Source: Erysipelotrichaceae bacterium (GTDB taxonomy: Bacteria > Bacillota_I > Bacilli_A > Erysipelotrichales > Erysipelotrichaceae). From it: a stretch of DNA of 64,000 nt. Positions 9,257 through 17,493 of this stretch are shown here, piece after piece. The DNA is taken from NCBI GenBank assembly GCA_017428765.1, contig JAFRQF010000027.1, positions 62,001-126,000 of the forward strand, given 5' to 3'. The notes beneath the pieces were generated by a model. It saw only the letters and a list, made by a program, of their open reading frames with translations, did not search any database and was not told the origin of the DNA. How positions within the stretch are numbered: the stretch's first letter is position 1; the number at the start of each line of letters is the position of its first letter. The position numbers were made by a program, and so were the translations under genes.

Positions 9257-9658
9257 TTACCACACGTAGGCTACGACTTCGCCGCCCAGGTTCTGCTTCC
9301 TGGCATCGCGGTCAGTCATAAGACCCTTGGATGTGGAAATGATCGCAATACCTAAGCCGTTCAATACTCTAGGAACGTTGTCGCCCTTGGCATAAACTCT
9401 TAAACCAGGTTTTGAGATCCTCTTTAAGCCCGTGATAACTCTTTCCTTATCCGGACCATACTTCAGTTCAACAGTGATCGTCTTTTCTTTCGCTGTTTCA
9501 CCTTCTACTGTGTAACCGTTGATGTAGCCTTCCTGTTTCAGGATACGGGCGATTTCAACTTTCATTTTGCTTGCCGGAATGACTACAGTCTCATGTTCAG
9601 CGCTTAAGCCGTTTCTGATCCTTGTAAGCATATCAGCAATTGGATCTGTCATACTCAT
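9257..9658 (-). CDS. rpsH: 30S ribosomal protein S8
   Basis: S8 (133 aa) binds the central domain of 16S rRNA, and in Escherichia coli it also represses the spc operon. Visible: [18 protein letters not shown] at the N-terminus, and at the C-terminus [20 protein letters not shown] with GGEVVAYVW. It lies 21 nt after rpsN. Whether it is autoregulatory here cannot be seen. Confidence 0.98.
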   Translation of the reverse strand: MSMTDPIADMLTRIRNGLSAEHETVVIPASKMKVEIARILKQEGYINGYTVEGETAKEKTITVELKYGPDKERVITGLKRISKPGLRVYAKGDNVPRVLNGLGIAIISTSKGLMTDRDARKQNLGGEVVAYVW

Positions 9659-9679
9659 TGTTGTTTCTTCCCCTTTCCT

Positions 9680-9865
9680 TTACCAGCTGGCCTTCTTGAC
9701 TCCAGGGATCTGGCCCTTATAGGCTAATTCTCTGAAGCAGATACGGCATAATTTGTATTTTCTCAATACAGAATGCGGACGTCCGCATCTTTCACATCTT
9801 GTGTAAGCTCTGGTAGAGAACTTTGCAGGACGATGTGCTTTAACTTTCATTGATGTCTTTGCCAT
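9680..9865 (-). CDS. rpsN: 30S ribosomal protein S14, short zinc-binding form
   Basis: This is the 61-residue C+ (type Z) form of S14, with the zinc site CERC...CRIC at about residues 24-43. I choose the ATG at 9865 because AAGGAG lies eight bases upstream and the protein then starts [11 protein letters not shown] like its homologues; the longer frame to 9901 would run into rplE. Located between rplE and rpsH as expected. Confidence 0.97.
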   Translation of the reverse strand: MAKTSMKVKAHRPAKFSTRAYTRCERCGRPHSVLRKYKLCRICFRELAYKGQIPGVKKASW

Positions 9866-9878
9866 GAGTTCTCCTTCC

Positions 9879-10418
9879 TTACTTAGCGAACGGCATGCCA
9901 AGTTCAGTTAATAATTCCTTGGCATCTTCATTGTTCTTGGCTGTGGTAACGATGACGATATCCATACCACGGACCTTGCTTACCTTATCGTATTCGATCT
10001 CAGGGAAAATGATCTGTTCCTTGATACCCAGAGTGTAGTTGCCTCTGCCATCGAATGCAGTGTTGGAAACACCTCTGAAATCTCTTACTCGCGGTAAGGA
10101 GATATTGACCAGCTTATCCAAGAAGTCATACATCTTTTCGCCACGGAGAGTGACCTTGCAGCCGATCGGCGTGTTCTCTCTCAGTTTGAAGTTAGCGATG
10201 GATTTCTTAGCCTTGGTGATGACCGGCTTCTGACCGGCGATCTTTGTCATATCGGCAACAGCGTCTTCGAGCTGCTTTGGTTCAGCGACTGCTTCACCAA
10301 CGCCCATGTTGATGACGATTTTGGCGATCTTCGGGCATTCCATCGTGGATTCGTAGTTGTGCTTCTTGATCAGAGCAGGTCTGATCTCTTTGTTATATTT
10401 TTCCTGTAAACGGTTCAT
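9879..10418 (-). CDS. rplE: 50S ribosomal protein L5
   Basis: L5 (179 aa) binds 5S rRNA and contacts P-site tRNA. It contains [34 protein letters not shown], and near the C-terminus [18 protein letters not shown], which are diagnostic. Its start overlaps the last base of the rplX stop, so translation is probably coupled. Confidence 0.98.
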   Translation of the reverse strand: MNRLQEKYNKEIRPALIKKHNYESTMECPKIAKIVINMGVGEAVAEPKQLEDAVADMTKIAGQKPVITKAKKSIANFKLRENTPIGCKVTLRGEKMYDFLDKLVNISLPRVRDFRGVSNTAFDGRGNYTLGIKEQIIFPEIEYDKVSKVRGMDIVIVTTAKNNEDAKELLTELGMPFAK

Positions 10419-10696
10419 TATTTCTTAGCCCCCTTTGCAGTTTTCTTTGCAGACTTCTTAGCAGTCTTCTTTTTCTTGTCATCAACGAGTTCTACATTGG
10501 AAACCGAGATCGGTAATTCCTTGTTGATGATACCGCCGTCAGGGTTGGCGTTGTTCGGTTTCGTATGTCTCTTGACAACGTTGACACCTTCAACGATGAC
10601 ACGGTTGGATCTAGGAAGAGCTGCTACGACTTCAGCAACGACACCCTTGTCGTCACCGGCGATAACTTTTACTTTGTCACCTTTTTTGATCTTCAT
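10418..10696 (-). CDS. rplX: 50S ribosomal protein L24 with lysine-rich tail
   Basis: L24 (92 aa) initiates 50S assembly. The KOW motif [21 protein letters not shown] is at residues 3-23, and the canonical fold ends near residue 76. About 18 further residues form a Lys/Ala tail ([19 protein letters not shown]), which probably contacts rRNA. It lies 9 nt after rplN. Confidence 0.98.
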   Translation of the reverse strand: MKIKKGDKVKVIAGDDKGVVAEVVAALPRSNRVIVEGVNVVKRHTKPNNANPDGGIINKELPISVSNVELVDDKKKKTAKKSAKKTAKGAKK

Positions 10697-10705
10697 AGCT
10701 TCCTC

Positions 10706-11074
10706 CTATAATACTTCCGGTGCTAAGGATACGATCTTCATGTAGTCCTTATCACGAAGTTCTCTGGCCACAGGGCCGAAAATTCTGGTTCCGAGCGGCG
10801 TCTTATCATCCTTGATGATGACGGCTGCGTTGTCATCGAACTTGATGAAGGAACCGTTTTCTCTTCTTAAACCGTACTTGCTTCTGACGATGACAGCCTT
10901 GACGACCTGGCCTTTCTTAGCCGTGCCGCCCGGTGTAGCGTCTTTAACGGAACATACGACAACATCACCGATGTTGGCATATTTTCTTCTGGAACCGCCT
11001 AAGCAGCGGATGACGAGCAGCTCTTTTGCACCGGTGTTGTCAGCGACTCTTAATCTTGTCTCAGTACTAATCAT
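10706..11074 (-). CDS. rplN: 50S ribosomal protein L14
   Basis: L14 (122 aa) sits at the subunit interface. It starts [19 protein letters not shown], contains [15 protein letters not shown] and [18 protein letters not shown], and ends in EVL, all standard for the family. Starts 13 nt after rpsQ. Confidence 0.98.
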   Translation of the reverse strand: MISTETRLRVADNTGAKELLVIRCLGGSRRKYANIGDVVVCSVKDATPGGTAKKGQVVKAVIVRSKYGLRRENGSFIKFDDNAAVIIKDDKTPLGTRIFGPVARELRDKDYMKIVSLAPEVL

Positions 11075-11087
11075 CTTTGACTCCCCC

Positions 11088-11348
11088 TTACAGAATTACT
11101 GCCTTTTCAACGACTCTTACCAAACGGAAGTGAACTTCCTTGGCGAGCGTTCTTGTTTCCATGATCTCGACAGTGTCGCCGATATGAGCTTCATTGTTTT
11201 CATCATGGACTTTGAATTTTCTAGTAAACTTAGAGCCTTTGCCATATAAAGGATGGCTCTTCTTTTCGTTGATGGCGACGACGATCGTCTTATCCATCTT
11301 GTCAGATGTGACCACACCCGTTAAGGTTCTGCGTCTGCTTCTTTCCAT
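11088..11348 (-). CDS. rpsQ: 30S ribosomal protein S17
   Basis: S17 (86 aa) is a primary 16S rRNA binding protein with an OB fold. It shows [19 protein letters not shown] at the N-terminus and the [19 protein letters not shown] segment. It follows rpmC by 14 nt. Confidence 0.98.
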   Translation of the reverse strand: MERSRRRTLTGVVTSDKMDKTIVVAINEKKSHPLYGKGSKFTRKFKVHDENNEAHIGDTVEIMETRTLAKEVHFRLVRVVEKAVIL

Positions 11349-11362
11349 TGATCTGCCCTCCT

Positions 11363-11554
11363 TTATTTGCTTTCTCTTTCGTGTAATACAGTGAGGATCC
11401 TTGCGATCGATTTCTTTAATTCTCTGATGCGCATCGGATTCTCGATGGAGCCGGTAGCTCTTGCGAATCGAAGATCGAATAGTTCGACTTTCATTTCATC
11501 CAAAGTCTTCTTCAGATCTTCGGAAGATTTTTCTCTGATTTCCTTGATGTTCAT
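11363..11554 (-). CDS. rpmC: 50S ribosomal protein L29
   Basis: L29 (63 aa) lies at the polypeptide exit site and helps dock trigger factor and the signal recognition particle. It has [18 protein letters not shown] and [21 protein letters not shown], the usual two-helix pattern. Separated from rplP by 2 nt. Confidence 0.97.
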   Translation of the reverse strand: MNIKEIREKSSEDLKKTLDEMKVELFDLRFARATGSIENPMRIRELKKSIARILTVLHERESK

Positions 11555-11556
11555 AA

Positions 11557-11967
11557 CTATTCACCTTTCTTCACGAATTTTGCCTTGACCGGTAATTTGT
11601 TCTGGCCGAGTCTCAATGCTTCTCTCGCCGTTGCCTCATCGACACCGCCGATCTCGAACATGACTCTGCCTCTCTGAACGACTGCGACCCAGCCTTCAGG
11701 AGCACCTTTACCGGAACCCATACGGACTTCCAGAGGCTTCTTTGTGATAGCCAACTGCGGGAAGATCTTGATCCAGACCTTACCGCCACGGTTCATGTAT
11801 CTGGTCATGGCAACACGGGCTGCCTCGATCTGATTGGAAGATACATAACCACCTTCAGTAGCGACGAGACCGTATTCACCGAATACGACTTCTCTGCCGG
11901 CCTTTGATTTACCTTCGTAGCTCAAACGATGAGGACGACGATACTTTGTTCTTTTAGGCATTAACAT
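11557..11967 (-). CDS. rplP: 50S ribosomal protein L16
   Basis: L16 (136 aa) helps shape the A site of the 50S subunit. It starts [15 protein letters not shown], has [16 protein letters not shown] and the [15 protein letters not shown] loop (arginine around 81), all diagnostic. The start codon is 2 nt after the rpsC stop; AAGGAGG lies inside the end of rpsC, a rather long 13 nt from the ATG. Confidence 0.98.
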   Translation of the reverse strand: MLMPKRTKYRRPHRLSYEGKSKAGREVVFGEYGLVATEGGYVSSNQIEAARVAMTRYMNRGGKVWIKIFPQLAITKKPLEVRMGSGKGAPEGWVAVVQRGRVMFEIGGVDEATAREALRLGQNKLPVKAKFVKKGE

Positions 11968-11969
11968 AA

Positions 11970-12761
11970 TTATTCAGCATCCTCCTTTGTTGTTTCAGGA
12001 GCTGCAGGAGCTTCAGCTGCCGGAGCGGCTGCTTCAGCGTTGTTTTCCTGTCTTCTGAAATCTCTTCTAGGACGTCTGTCTCTCTGCGGACGGCCCATGG
12101 ATTTAGGTCTTTCCGGTTCCTTGACCATCTCGCCAGGAAGGACTTCGCCACGGCAGATCCAGACTTTAACACCCAGCTTGCCATATGCTGTCATTGCTTC
12201 TTCCCAGGCATAGTCGATGTCGGAACGAAGTGTATGTAAGGAAACGGAACCTTCAGAGTAACCTTCGCTTCTTGCGATATCAGCACCGCCTAAACGGCCG
12301 GAGATCGCAGTCTTGATGCCCTTCGCACCGGAACGCATCGTCTGCTGGATGGCACGCTTCTGCGCTGTACGGAAGGACTGTCTTTCTTCGAGCATCTTGA
12401 CGATCTTCAAAGCGACGAGTCTTGCATCAAGGTCAGGGTTGGCGACTTCAACGATGTTGATGTTGATGTCTTTGCCACCTGTGAGCTTGACAAGGTTCTT
12501 CTTTAATTCTTCGATCTTGGATCCGTCAGATCCAACGAACATACCCGGACGGGCAGTTCTGATGATAAGGTTGACACGGTTCTTGCTTCTTTCGATCTCA
12601 ACGCGTGAGACTAAGCAGTCTGCACATTCCTTGAGGATGTAGTCACGGACCTTGATGTCTTCCAACAATAAATCACCATATTCTTTTTCGGCATACCATC
12701 TGGATTCCCAATCACGGATGACGCCGATTCTTAATCCTATCGGACTTACTTTCTGACCCAT
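11970..12761 (-). CDS. rpsC: 30S ribosomal protein S3 with Ala/Glu-rich tail
   Basis: S3 (263 aa) forms part of the mRNA entry channel. A KH domain spans about residues 39-110 ([23 protein letters not shown]), and the C-terminal domain has [20 protein letters not shown]. The protein is about 45 residues longer than Bacillus S3: after the conserved region come an Arg-rich patch and an acidic Ala-rich tail. It is 11 nt downstream of rplV. Confidence 0.98.
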   Translation of the reverse strand: MGQKVSPIGLRIGVIRDWESRWYAEKEYGDLLLEDIKVRDYILKECADCLVSRVEIERSKNRVNLIIRTARPGMFVGSDGSKIEELKKNLVKLTGGKDININIVEVANPDLDARLVALKIVKMLEERQSFRTAQKRAIQQTMRSGAKGIKTAISGRLGGADIARSEGYSEGSVSLHTLRSDIDYAWEEAMTAYGKLGVKVWICRGEVLPGEMVKEPERPKSMGRPQRDRRPRRDFRRQENNAEAAAPAAEAPAAPETTKEDAE

Positions 12762-12772
12762 TGTTTTCCCCC

Positions 12773-13147
12773 TTATCTCTCAGCAACGACCACAGTGATG
12801 TGGCTGGTTCTCTTCATGATCGGTGAAGCTGAACCCTTTGCACGCGGCATATATCTCTTTAATGTGATACCTTCATCGGCGTAGCAGGCCTTGACGTAGA
12901 GCTTGCTTTCGTCCATCTGGAAGTTATGTGTCGCATTGGCACATGCACTCTTGAGGACCTTGCCGGTGATCCTGGCAGCCTTGTTCGGTAAGAACTTGAG
13001 GATAGCAGCTGCTTCCTTGACGTCCTTGCCTCTGATCAGGTCCAAGACCAGCTTTGCTTTTCTGGTCGTGACTCTGACCGTCTTTGCCATTGCCTTAACG
13101 TCGCGCGGTTCAGATTTTACGACTTCTTCAACTTTTTTCTTTGCCAT
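12773..13147 (-). CDS. rplV: 50S ribosomal protein L22 with short N-terminal extension
   Basis: L22 (124 aa) lines the exit tunnel. The core [21 protein letters not shown] and the beta-hairpin tip [22 protein letters not shown] are visible. About 18 extra residues ([18 protein letters not shown]) precede the usual start. I keep the ATG at 13147 because GGAG lies five bases upstream. Eight bases separate it from rpsS. Confidence 0.97.
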   Translation of the reverse strand: MAKKKVEEVVKSEPRDVKAMAKTVRVTTRKAKLVLDLIRGKDVKEAAAILKFLPNKAARITGKVLKSACANATHNFQMDESKLYVKACYADEGITLKRYMPRAKGSASPIMKRTSHITVVVAER

Positions 13148-13155
13148 ATTTTCTC

Positions 13156-13431
13156 CTACGCTTTCTTATCGGCATTGGCACCATGTCCACCGAATTTTCT
13201 TGTCGATACGAATTCGCCTAACTTGTGGCCGACCATGTCTTCTGTGACATAGACAGGAACATGTTCCTTGCCATTGTGAACAGCGAATGTATGTTCAACG
13301 AATGCAGGGAAGATTGTAGATCTTCTTGACCAAGTCTTGATGACTTCTTTTTTGCCAGCCGCATTTAACGCTTCGACTTTCTTAAGCAGATAAGCATCTA
13401 CGAATGGGCCTTTCTTTAAACTTCTACTCAT
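13156..13431 (-). CDS. rpsS: 30S ribosomal protein S19
   Basis: S19 (91 aa) pairs with S13 in the 30S head. It starts [19 protein letters not shown], contains [21 protein letters not shown] in its middle, and ends with [15 protein letters not shown], the standard landmarks. It follows rplB by 14 nt. Confidence 0.98.
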   Translation of the reverse strand: MSRSLKKGPFVDAYLLKKVEALNAAGKKEVIKTWSRRSTIFPAFVEHTFAVHNGKEHVPVYVTEDMVGHKLGEFVSTRKFGGHGANADKKA

Positions 13432-13445
13432 TTTCCTTCCCCTTT

Positions 13446-14279
13446 CTATTTAGCATTCTTCCTTCTGACGATCAGATCGTTGGAAGCTTTCTTATTCTTT
13501 CTGGTCTTAACACCCATAGCTTTCTTGCCCCAAGGTGTCATCGGAGACTTACGGCCGATCGGTGAACGTCCTTCACCACCACCATGAGGGTGATCGACAG
13601 GGTTCATGACGGAACCTCTCGACTGCGGACGGATACCTTTCCAGCGGTTTCTGCCTGCCTTGCCCCAGTTGATCAGAGTGTAGTCTTCGTTACCGACGGA
13701 ACCGATGGTCGCACGGCAGTTGCCTAAGACTTTTCTCATTTCAGTGGAAGCCAGACGGATCGTAACGTATTTGTCTTCGACCGCTAAGATCTGGGCAGAA
13801 GCGCCTGCAGCTCTGGCGAGCTGGCCGCCTTTGCCAGGCTTTAACTCGATGTTGTGAACAACAGTACCTTCCGGCATGTATCTCAATTCGCAGCAGTTGC
13901 CGACCTTGATATCGGCCTTTTCGCCGGAGACGACTGTCATACCGACAGTTAAGTCTTTCGGAGCGATGATATATCTCTTTTCGCCGTCTGCATAGAACAG
14001 TAAAGCGATGTTGGCGTTTCTGTTCGGATCGTATTCGATCGCTTTGACAGTTGCCGGGATATTATCTTTATTTCTCTTGAAGTCGATGATCCTGTATTGC
14101 TGCTTGTGACCACCGCCCTGATGCCTGCTTGTGATCCTGCCTGTGTTGTTGCGGCCGCCCTTGGATTTCTTGGAGGCTAAGAGGCTTCTTTCAGGAGTGC
14201 TCTTAGTGATCTCTTCGAAGGTCAGAGTGGTCATTCCGCGTCTGCCAGGAGTCGTAGGCTTGTAACTTTTAATAGCCAT
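13446..14279 (-). CDS. rplB: 50S ribosomal protein L2
   Basis: L2 (277 aa) is needed for subunit association and peptidyl transfer. It starts [17 protein letters not shown], has the [20 protein letters not shown] loop, and the conserved [14 protein letters not shown] motif near residue 224, containing the functionally important His. A 67-nt gap follows rplW upstream, the largest gap within this operon. Confidence 0.98.
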   Translation of the reverse strand: MAIKSYKPTTPGRRGMTTLTFEEITKSTPERSLLASKKSKGGRNNTGRITSRHQGGGHKQQYRIIDFKRNKDNIPATVKAIEYDPNRNANIALLFYADGEKRYIIAPKDLTVGMTVVSGEKADIKVGNCCELRYMPEGTVVHNIELKPGKGGQLARAAGASAQILAVEDKYVTIRLASTEMRKVLGNCRATIGSVGNEDYTLINWGKAGRNRWKGIRPQSRGSVMNPVDHPHGGGEGRSPIGRKSPMTPWGKKAMGVKTRKNKKASNDLIVRRKNAK

Positions 14280-14346
14280 TTTGTTTATTTACCTTTCTTT
14301 ATGCAATTATCCGGAAATAGCATTTTTCTTCCGATAGTTTGACCGA
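14280..14346 (-). other. rplW-rplB spacer with imperfect hairpin
   Basis: The minus-strand RNA contains TATCGGAA ... TTCCGGATA, arms that pair with one bulged base around a roughly 12-nt A-rich loop, then AGAAAGG just before the rplB ATG. It has no U-run, so it is not a terminator. It might be an RNA-processing or translational-control element, but nothing further can be said. Confidence 0.35.
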
Positions 14347-14637
14347 TTACTTATCAGCTAAGATGTCGATCGTGTAACCTTCTTTGAGCTTGACGTAAGC
14401 TTTCTTAAGATGGTTTGTCTTACCAACGTATCTTCCCATACGTTTGGTTTTCGGCTTCTGGTTGACGACGTTGACGTTGTCGACCTTGACATTGAATATC
14501 TCTTCAATGGCCTGTTTGATCTGTACTTTATTCGTGCCTTTTCTTACTTCGAATACGACTGTATTCTGGCCTTCCTGTGTGCGGATCGTCTTTTCTGTGA
14601 CAAGAGGACGAACGATGATGTCTCTAGCGTTACTCAT
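14347..14637 (-). CDS. rplW: 50S ribosomal protein L23
   Basis: L23 (96 aa) forms the docking site for trigger factor and the signal recognition particle at the tunnel exit. It has the typical ARDIIVRPLVTEKT start, VFEVRKGTNKVQIKQAIEEIF, and the basic loop KPKTKRMGRYVGKTNHLKKA. It overlaps the rplD end by 8 nt. Confidence 0.98.
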   Translation of the reverse strand: MSNARDIIVRPLVTEKTIRTQEGQNTVVFEVRKGTNKVQIKQAIEEIFNVKVDNVNVVNQKPKTKRMGRYVGKTNHLKKAYVKLKEGYTIDILADK

Positions 14638-15262
14638 TACCTAAAACCTCCCCTAATCTTGCCGCAGCAGTCTTTGTAAGGACTAACTTGTTGGCATTCT
14701 GCAGATCGTAGATGTTGAGACCTTCAACAGATAACATGACGACATTGTTGAGGTTTCTTAAGCTCATGTAGGCGTTGTCGAAGTTTTCTTCGAAATCAAC
14801 AACGAACAGTGCTTTTCTGTCGATTCCCAGATCCTTGAGGACCTTGACGAAATCTTTTGTCTTGATCTGAGTCATCTCTACGTTCTCAACGCAGATGATG
14901 TTGTTGTCGTTTGCTTTGAGTGTCAAGCCGGAACGTAAAGCCAGTCTTCTGACTTTTCTGTTGAGCTTGAAGGTGTGGCTTCTAGGAGTCGGACCGAACG
15001 GGATACCGCCGTGTCTGAACTGTGTAGCACGAGTCGAACCCTGTCTGGCTCTGCCTGTGCCCTTCTGTCTGAACGGCTTCTTGCCGCCGCCGGATACTTC
15101 AGATCTGCCCTTTGTATCGTGGGTACCCTGTCTCCAGGAAGACTGCTGTCTCAGAACGGCATCGAATATTGCCTGTTCATTGACTTCACACTGGAACACT
15201 GAATCGTTAAGTTCAACGTCGCCGACTTTCTTACCAGTTAAATCTAAGACATCTAACTTCAT
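14630..15262 (-). CDS. rplD: 50S ribosomal protein L4
   Basis: L4 (210 aa) reaches the exit tunnel, and in Escherichia coli it also regulates the S10 operon through the leader RNA. The tunnel loop KPFRQKGTGRARQGSTRATQ (about residues 61-80) and the preceding RSEVSGGGKK are clear. It lies 2 nt after rplC. Any autoregulatory role would act on the leader at 16272-16401; that is inference. Confidence 0.98.
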   Translation of the reverse strand: MKLDVLDLTGKKVGDVELNDSVFQCEVNEQAIFDAVLRQQSSWRQGTHDTKGRSEVSGGGKKPFRQKGTGRARQGSTRATQFRHGGIPFGPTPRSHTFKLNRKVRRLALRSGLTLKANDNNIICVENVEMTQIKTKDFVKVLKDLGIDRKALFVVDFEENFDNAYMSLRNLNNVVMLSVEGLNIYDLQNANKLVLTKTAAARLGEVLGNE

Positions 15263-15264
15263 AA

Positions 15265-15939
15265 TTATTCAGCCTCCTTTGTTAAGAGAACCTTAGGTTC
15301 TACGTGTTTGACTTTCTTTGTCGTAGTCTTGACCATGACCAGACCCTTTTTCGGACCCGGTACATTGCCCTTGACCAGCATGTAATTCTTTTCAGCATCG
15401 ACTTTGACGACTTCCAGGTTCTGGTTGGTCGTCTTGAATCCGCCGTCCTGTCCAGGCATCGGTGTATTCTTTTCGATACGTCCGTTGTTTCTACCGGTGG
15501 TAGCCATGGAACCGACATGTCTGTGGACAGGTCCGGCACCGTGAGATTCCGGCAGCATATGTGCGTGATAACGCTTGATTGTTCCTGTATATCCTTTACC
15601 CTTAGAGATACCAGTAACGTCTACCATATCACCAGCGGAAAAGATATCAACTTTTACTTCTGCACCGACTTCGTAGTCCATCTCGTCAGACTTGACTTCC
15701 CTGATGTACTGCTTCGGAGCTGAGCCAGCTTTCTTAGCGTGGCCGATTTCCGGCTTAGTTGCGCGGGATTCCTTCTTGTCGACGTAGCCTAACTGTAATG
15801 CTTCATAACCATCGGTCTCAGCATTCTTCTTCTGTAATACGACGTTTGGTTCAACTTCGATCACAGTAACAGGGATAAGGTTACCTTCGGCAGTGAAGAC
15901 CTGAGTCATACCAAGCTTTCTTCCAAGTATTCCTTTCAT
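15265..15939 (-). CDS. rplC: 50S ribosomal protein L3
   Basis: L3 (224 aa) nucleates 50S assembly and extends towards the peptidyl-transferase centre. It starts [15 protein letters not shown] and has [26 protein letters not shown] and [17 protein letters not shown]. An upstream GTG at 15948 is in frame, but AAAGGTG is correctly spaced for the ATG at 15939, which also matches the family start. It follows rpsJ by 20 nt. Confidence 0.98.
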   Translation of the reverse strand: MKGILGRKLGMTQVFTAEGNLIPVTVIEVEPNVVLQKKNAETDGYEALQLGYVDKKESRATKPEIGHAKKAGSAPKQYIREVKSDEMDYEVGAEVKVDIFSAGDMVDVTGISKGKGYTGTIKRYHAHMLPESHGAGPVHRHVGSMATTGRNNGRIEKNTPMPGQDGGFKTTNQNLEVVKVDAEKNYMLVKGNVPGPKKGLVMVKTTTKKVKHVEPKVLLTKEAE

Positions 15940-15959
15940 GATGTTCACCTTTCTTTTTC

Positions 15960-16271
15960 TTACAATTTGATTTCGATATCTACGCCACTAGGCAGTTCCA
16001 GACGGCTGAGGGCATCGATCGTCTTAGCACTTGGCCCAATGATTTCGATCAAACGCTTGTGCGTTCTGATTTCGAACTGTTCTCTTGAATCCTTGTTGAC
16101 ATGAACGGATCTTAAGACAGTTACGATCTGCTTCTCTGTAGGAAGCGGGATAGGTCCGATGACCTTCTTGACACCGCCATCTTCAGCAGCCTTGACGATC
16201 TTTTCCGTCGCTGCATCCAATGATCTGTGTTCGTAAGCTTTCAGTTTGATTCTTACGTTGTTTTTTGCCAT
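15960..16271 (-). CDS. rpsJ: 30S ribosomal protein S10
   Basis: S10 (103 aa) is the first gene of the superoperon; in other bacteria it also serves as NusE in antitermination. It has [21 protein letters not shown] and the conserved [12 protein letters not shown] strand. A strong AGGAGG site lies at about 16279-16284. The promoter and structured leader lie immediately upstream, so this gene begins the transcript that ends at 2088. Confidence 0.98.
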   Translation of the reverse strand: MAKNNVRIKLKAYEHRSLDAATEKIVKAAEDGGVKKVIGPIPLPTEKQIVTVLRSVHVNKDSREQFEIRTHKRLIEIIGPSAKTIDALSRLELPSGVDIEIKL

Positions 16272-16401
16272 AGAATTTTCCTCCTGTATTCCATTAATCC
16301 CTTTCTATATAGGGATAACCCGCTCCATGTAAGTTCCCTGGTTATCACACCAATCACACGGGGATTCGTGTGCCAGCAATCTTCCATATCTTCGCGAGCG
16401 C
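16272..16401 (-). promoter_or_regulatory. Structured 5' leader of the S10 operon with alternative hairpins
   Basis: About 130 nt separate the predicted transcription start from the rpsJ ATG. Inverted repeats visible: CACACG/CGTGTG (16355-16360 with 16367-16372), GATAACC/GGTTATC (16314-16320 with 16340-16346), and ATCCCT/AGGGAT (16297-16302 with 16311-16316). The last two share bases 16314-16316 and cannot form fully together. None ends in a U-run, so classical attenuation is not evident; translational or protein-mediated (L4-like) control is possible. Confidence 0.55.
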
Positions 16402-16407
16402 TCGTAT

Positions 16408-16436
16408 ATTATATGATTTTATTCAGGGATTTTCAA
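16408..16436 (-). promoter_or_regulatory. rpsJp: Sigma-A type promoter of the S10 operon
   Basis: On the minus strand TTGAAA (16431-16436), a 17-bp spacer and TATAAT (16408-16413) form a near-consensus housekeeping promoter. The predicted start is near 16401, within a perfect 10-bp palindrome CGAGCGCTCG at 16395-16404. It explains expression of the whole operon. Confidence 0.85.
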
Positions 16437-16444
16437 TAACTTTT

Positions 16445-16485
16445 TTCTCAAAAAGCCTTATTTAAAGGACTTTTTTAAACATAAG
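16445..16485. other. Short A/T hairpin behind the S10 promoter
   Basis: An AAAAAG-CCTT ... AAGG-a-CTTTTT inverted repeat with one bulge lies between the lipoprotein terminator and the S10 promoter. It may be a second, weaker terminator shielding the promoter from read-through, or simply A/T-rich upstream-promoter sequence. No gene is seen in this stretch. Confidence 0.3.
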
Positions 16486-16535
16486 ATATACAACGTCTTT
16501 TGGTGTTTCTTTTTGCAAGCGTTTTCATAAAAAAT

Positions 16536-16566
16536 AAAGGGTATAAAACTCAGATTTATACCCTTT
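16536..16566 (-). terminator. Terminator after the 16608 lipoprotein gene
   Basis: A perfect 12-bp stem AAAGGGTATAAA/TTTATACCCTTT (16536-16547 with 16555-16566) surrounds a 7-nt loop. On the minus strand it is followed by ATTTTTT, on the plus strand by a short T-run, so it can act in both directions. It separates the lipoprotein from the S10 promoter. Confidence 0.85.
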
Positions 16567-16607
16567 TTTCTTAAGTTTTCCTGAAATTATTTCCCGGAAA
16601 TATGCCT

Positions 16608-17420
16608 TTATTCCGTCTTTGTGACCGGTTCGATCAGCTCATTTTCATGATCGATCGAAGCTGCTTTCACATAATCCAGTTTATTCGACTCTTCGACCAG
16701 TTTATTCATATCCGGATCGCTCAGCGCATCGAAATAAAAGATGTAGACACCGGCCGTATTCTCCCCTGTTTCGCACTTTCCTTTGCAGAAGTCTTCATAC
16801 ATTGAAATATGCTTTTCGATATCCCCTTCCTCAAACTGTATGAGGATATGATCGTTCTTCGGATTCACTTTGCCATCGATGATATCCCCTTTCGGTTCCT
16901 TCATCTTGATGATCGACTTCTCTTTGCCCAGAAGGTTTTCCGGCAGCTTATCGCCGTATTCCTTCTTAAGAAAAGAACTCAGTTCTTCCGGAAGCGTATA
17001 GGAGCTTTCGCCATCGATCATAGTAAGTCCTTCCGCATCCAACAAACAGACATTGTCTTCGATCTGCAATATGACGAATTTCTTGTCACCATCAAGTTTG
17101 TTCAGGACCTGCTCATCATCGACGATCTTGATCTCATCCTTCCCAAGGATCACGAAGATCATCTTCTCCCCTTCATATACCGGGATGATATCGATATCTC
17201 CGTCGATCAATTCCTTGCCTTCGATCTTAAGTGTCAGGATACCGGAACCGAAATAATGATCTTTGTAGCGGTCGTAATTCTCACTGATATATGCGATCGC
17301 ATCTTCCTGGTAAAGGAAAACGGCCTTCTTGGAAGCAGGATTGCTTATAACTTCTTTTGAACAGCCTGTGCACAGGCATAACAAACTTAATAACATGATC
17401 AGTATCTTTTTCATCATCAT
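16608..17420 (-). CDS. Unknown lipoprotein, about 270 aa
   Basis: I do not recognise the family. The N-terminus is a type II signal peptide: MMMKKILIMLLSLLCLCTGC with lipobox LCTGC, so the mature protein should be lipidated on the outer face of the membrane. The rest is soluble and acidic, predicted as mixed alpha/beta, with no cysteine motif apart from a CKGKC pair around residue 212. Any of the first three Met codons could be the start; AAAGG is best spaced for the second or third. It lies downstream of the giant subtilase gene, 73 nt away, across a hairpin with only a weak U-tract, so read-through is possible. A role in protease folding or anchoring would be speculation. Confidence 0.75.
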   Translation of the reverse strand: MMMKKILIMLLSLLCLCTGCSKEVISNPASKKAVFLYQEDAIAYISENYDRYKDHYFGSGILTLKIEGKELIDGDIDIIPVYEGEKMIFVILGKDEIKIVDDEQVLNKLDGDKKFVILQIEDNVCLLDAEGLTMIDGESSYTLPEELSSFLKKEYGDKLPENLLGKEKSIIKMKEPKGDIIDGKVNPKNDHILIQFEEGDIEKHISMYEDFCKGKCETGENTAGVYIFYFDALSDPDMNKLVEESNKLDYVKAASIDHENELIEPVTKTE

Positions 17421-17454
17421 GACCTTTATATATCAAGGATATCACAATAAACGT

Positions 17455-17481
17455 AAGGCCATAAACTCACGTTATGGCCTT
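17455..17481 (-). terminator. Hairpin after the subtilase gene (weak terminator)
   Basis: Perfect 10-bp inverted repeat AAGGCCATAA/TTATGGCCTT (17455-17464 with 17472-17481), 7-nt loop. On the minus strand the following bases are ACGTTTATTG, a poor U-tract, so termination may be partial. Confidence 0.6.
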
Positions 17482-17493
17482 GGTTTCATTGCT

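Noticed and set aside
16809-17360. 183-codon plus-strand open frame opposite the lipoprotein gene
   Set aside because: The opposite strand carries a clean lipobox signal and a well-placed terminator; this frame has Phe/Asp/Arg-rich shadow composition.
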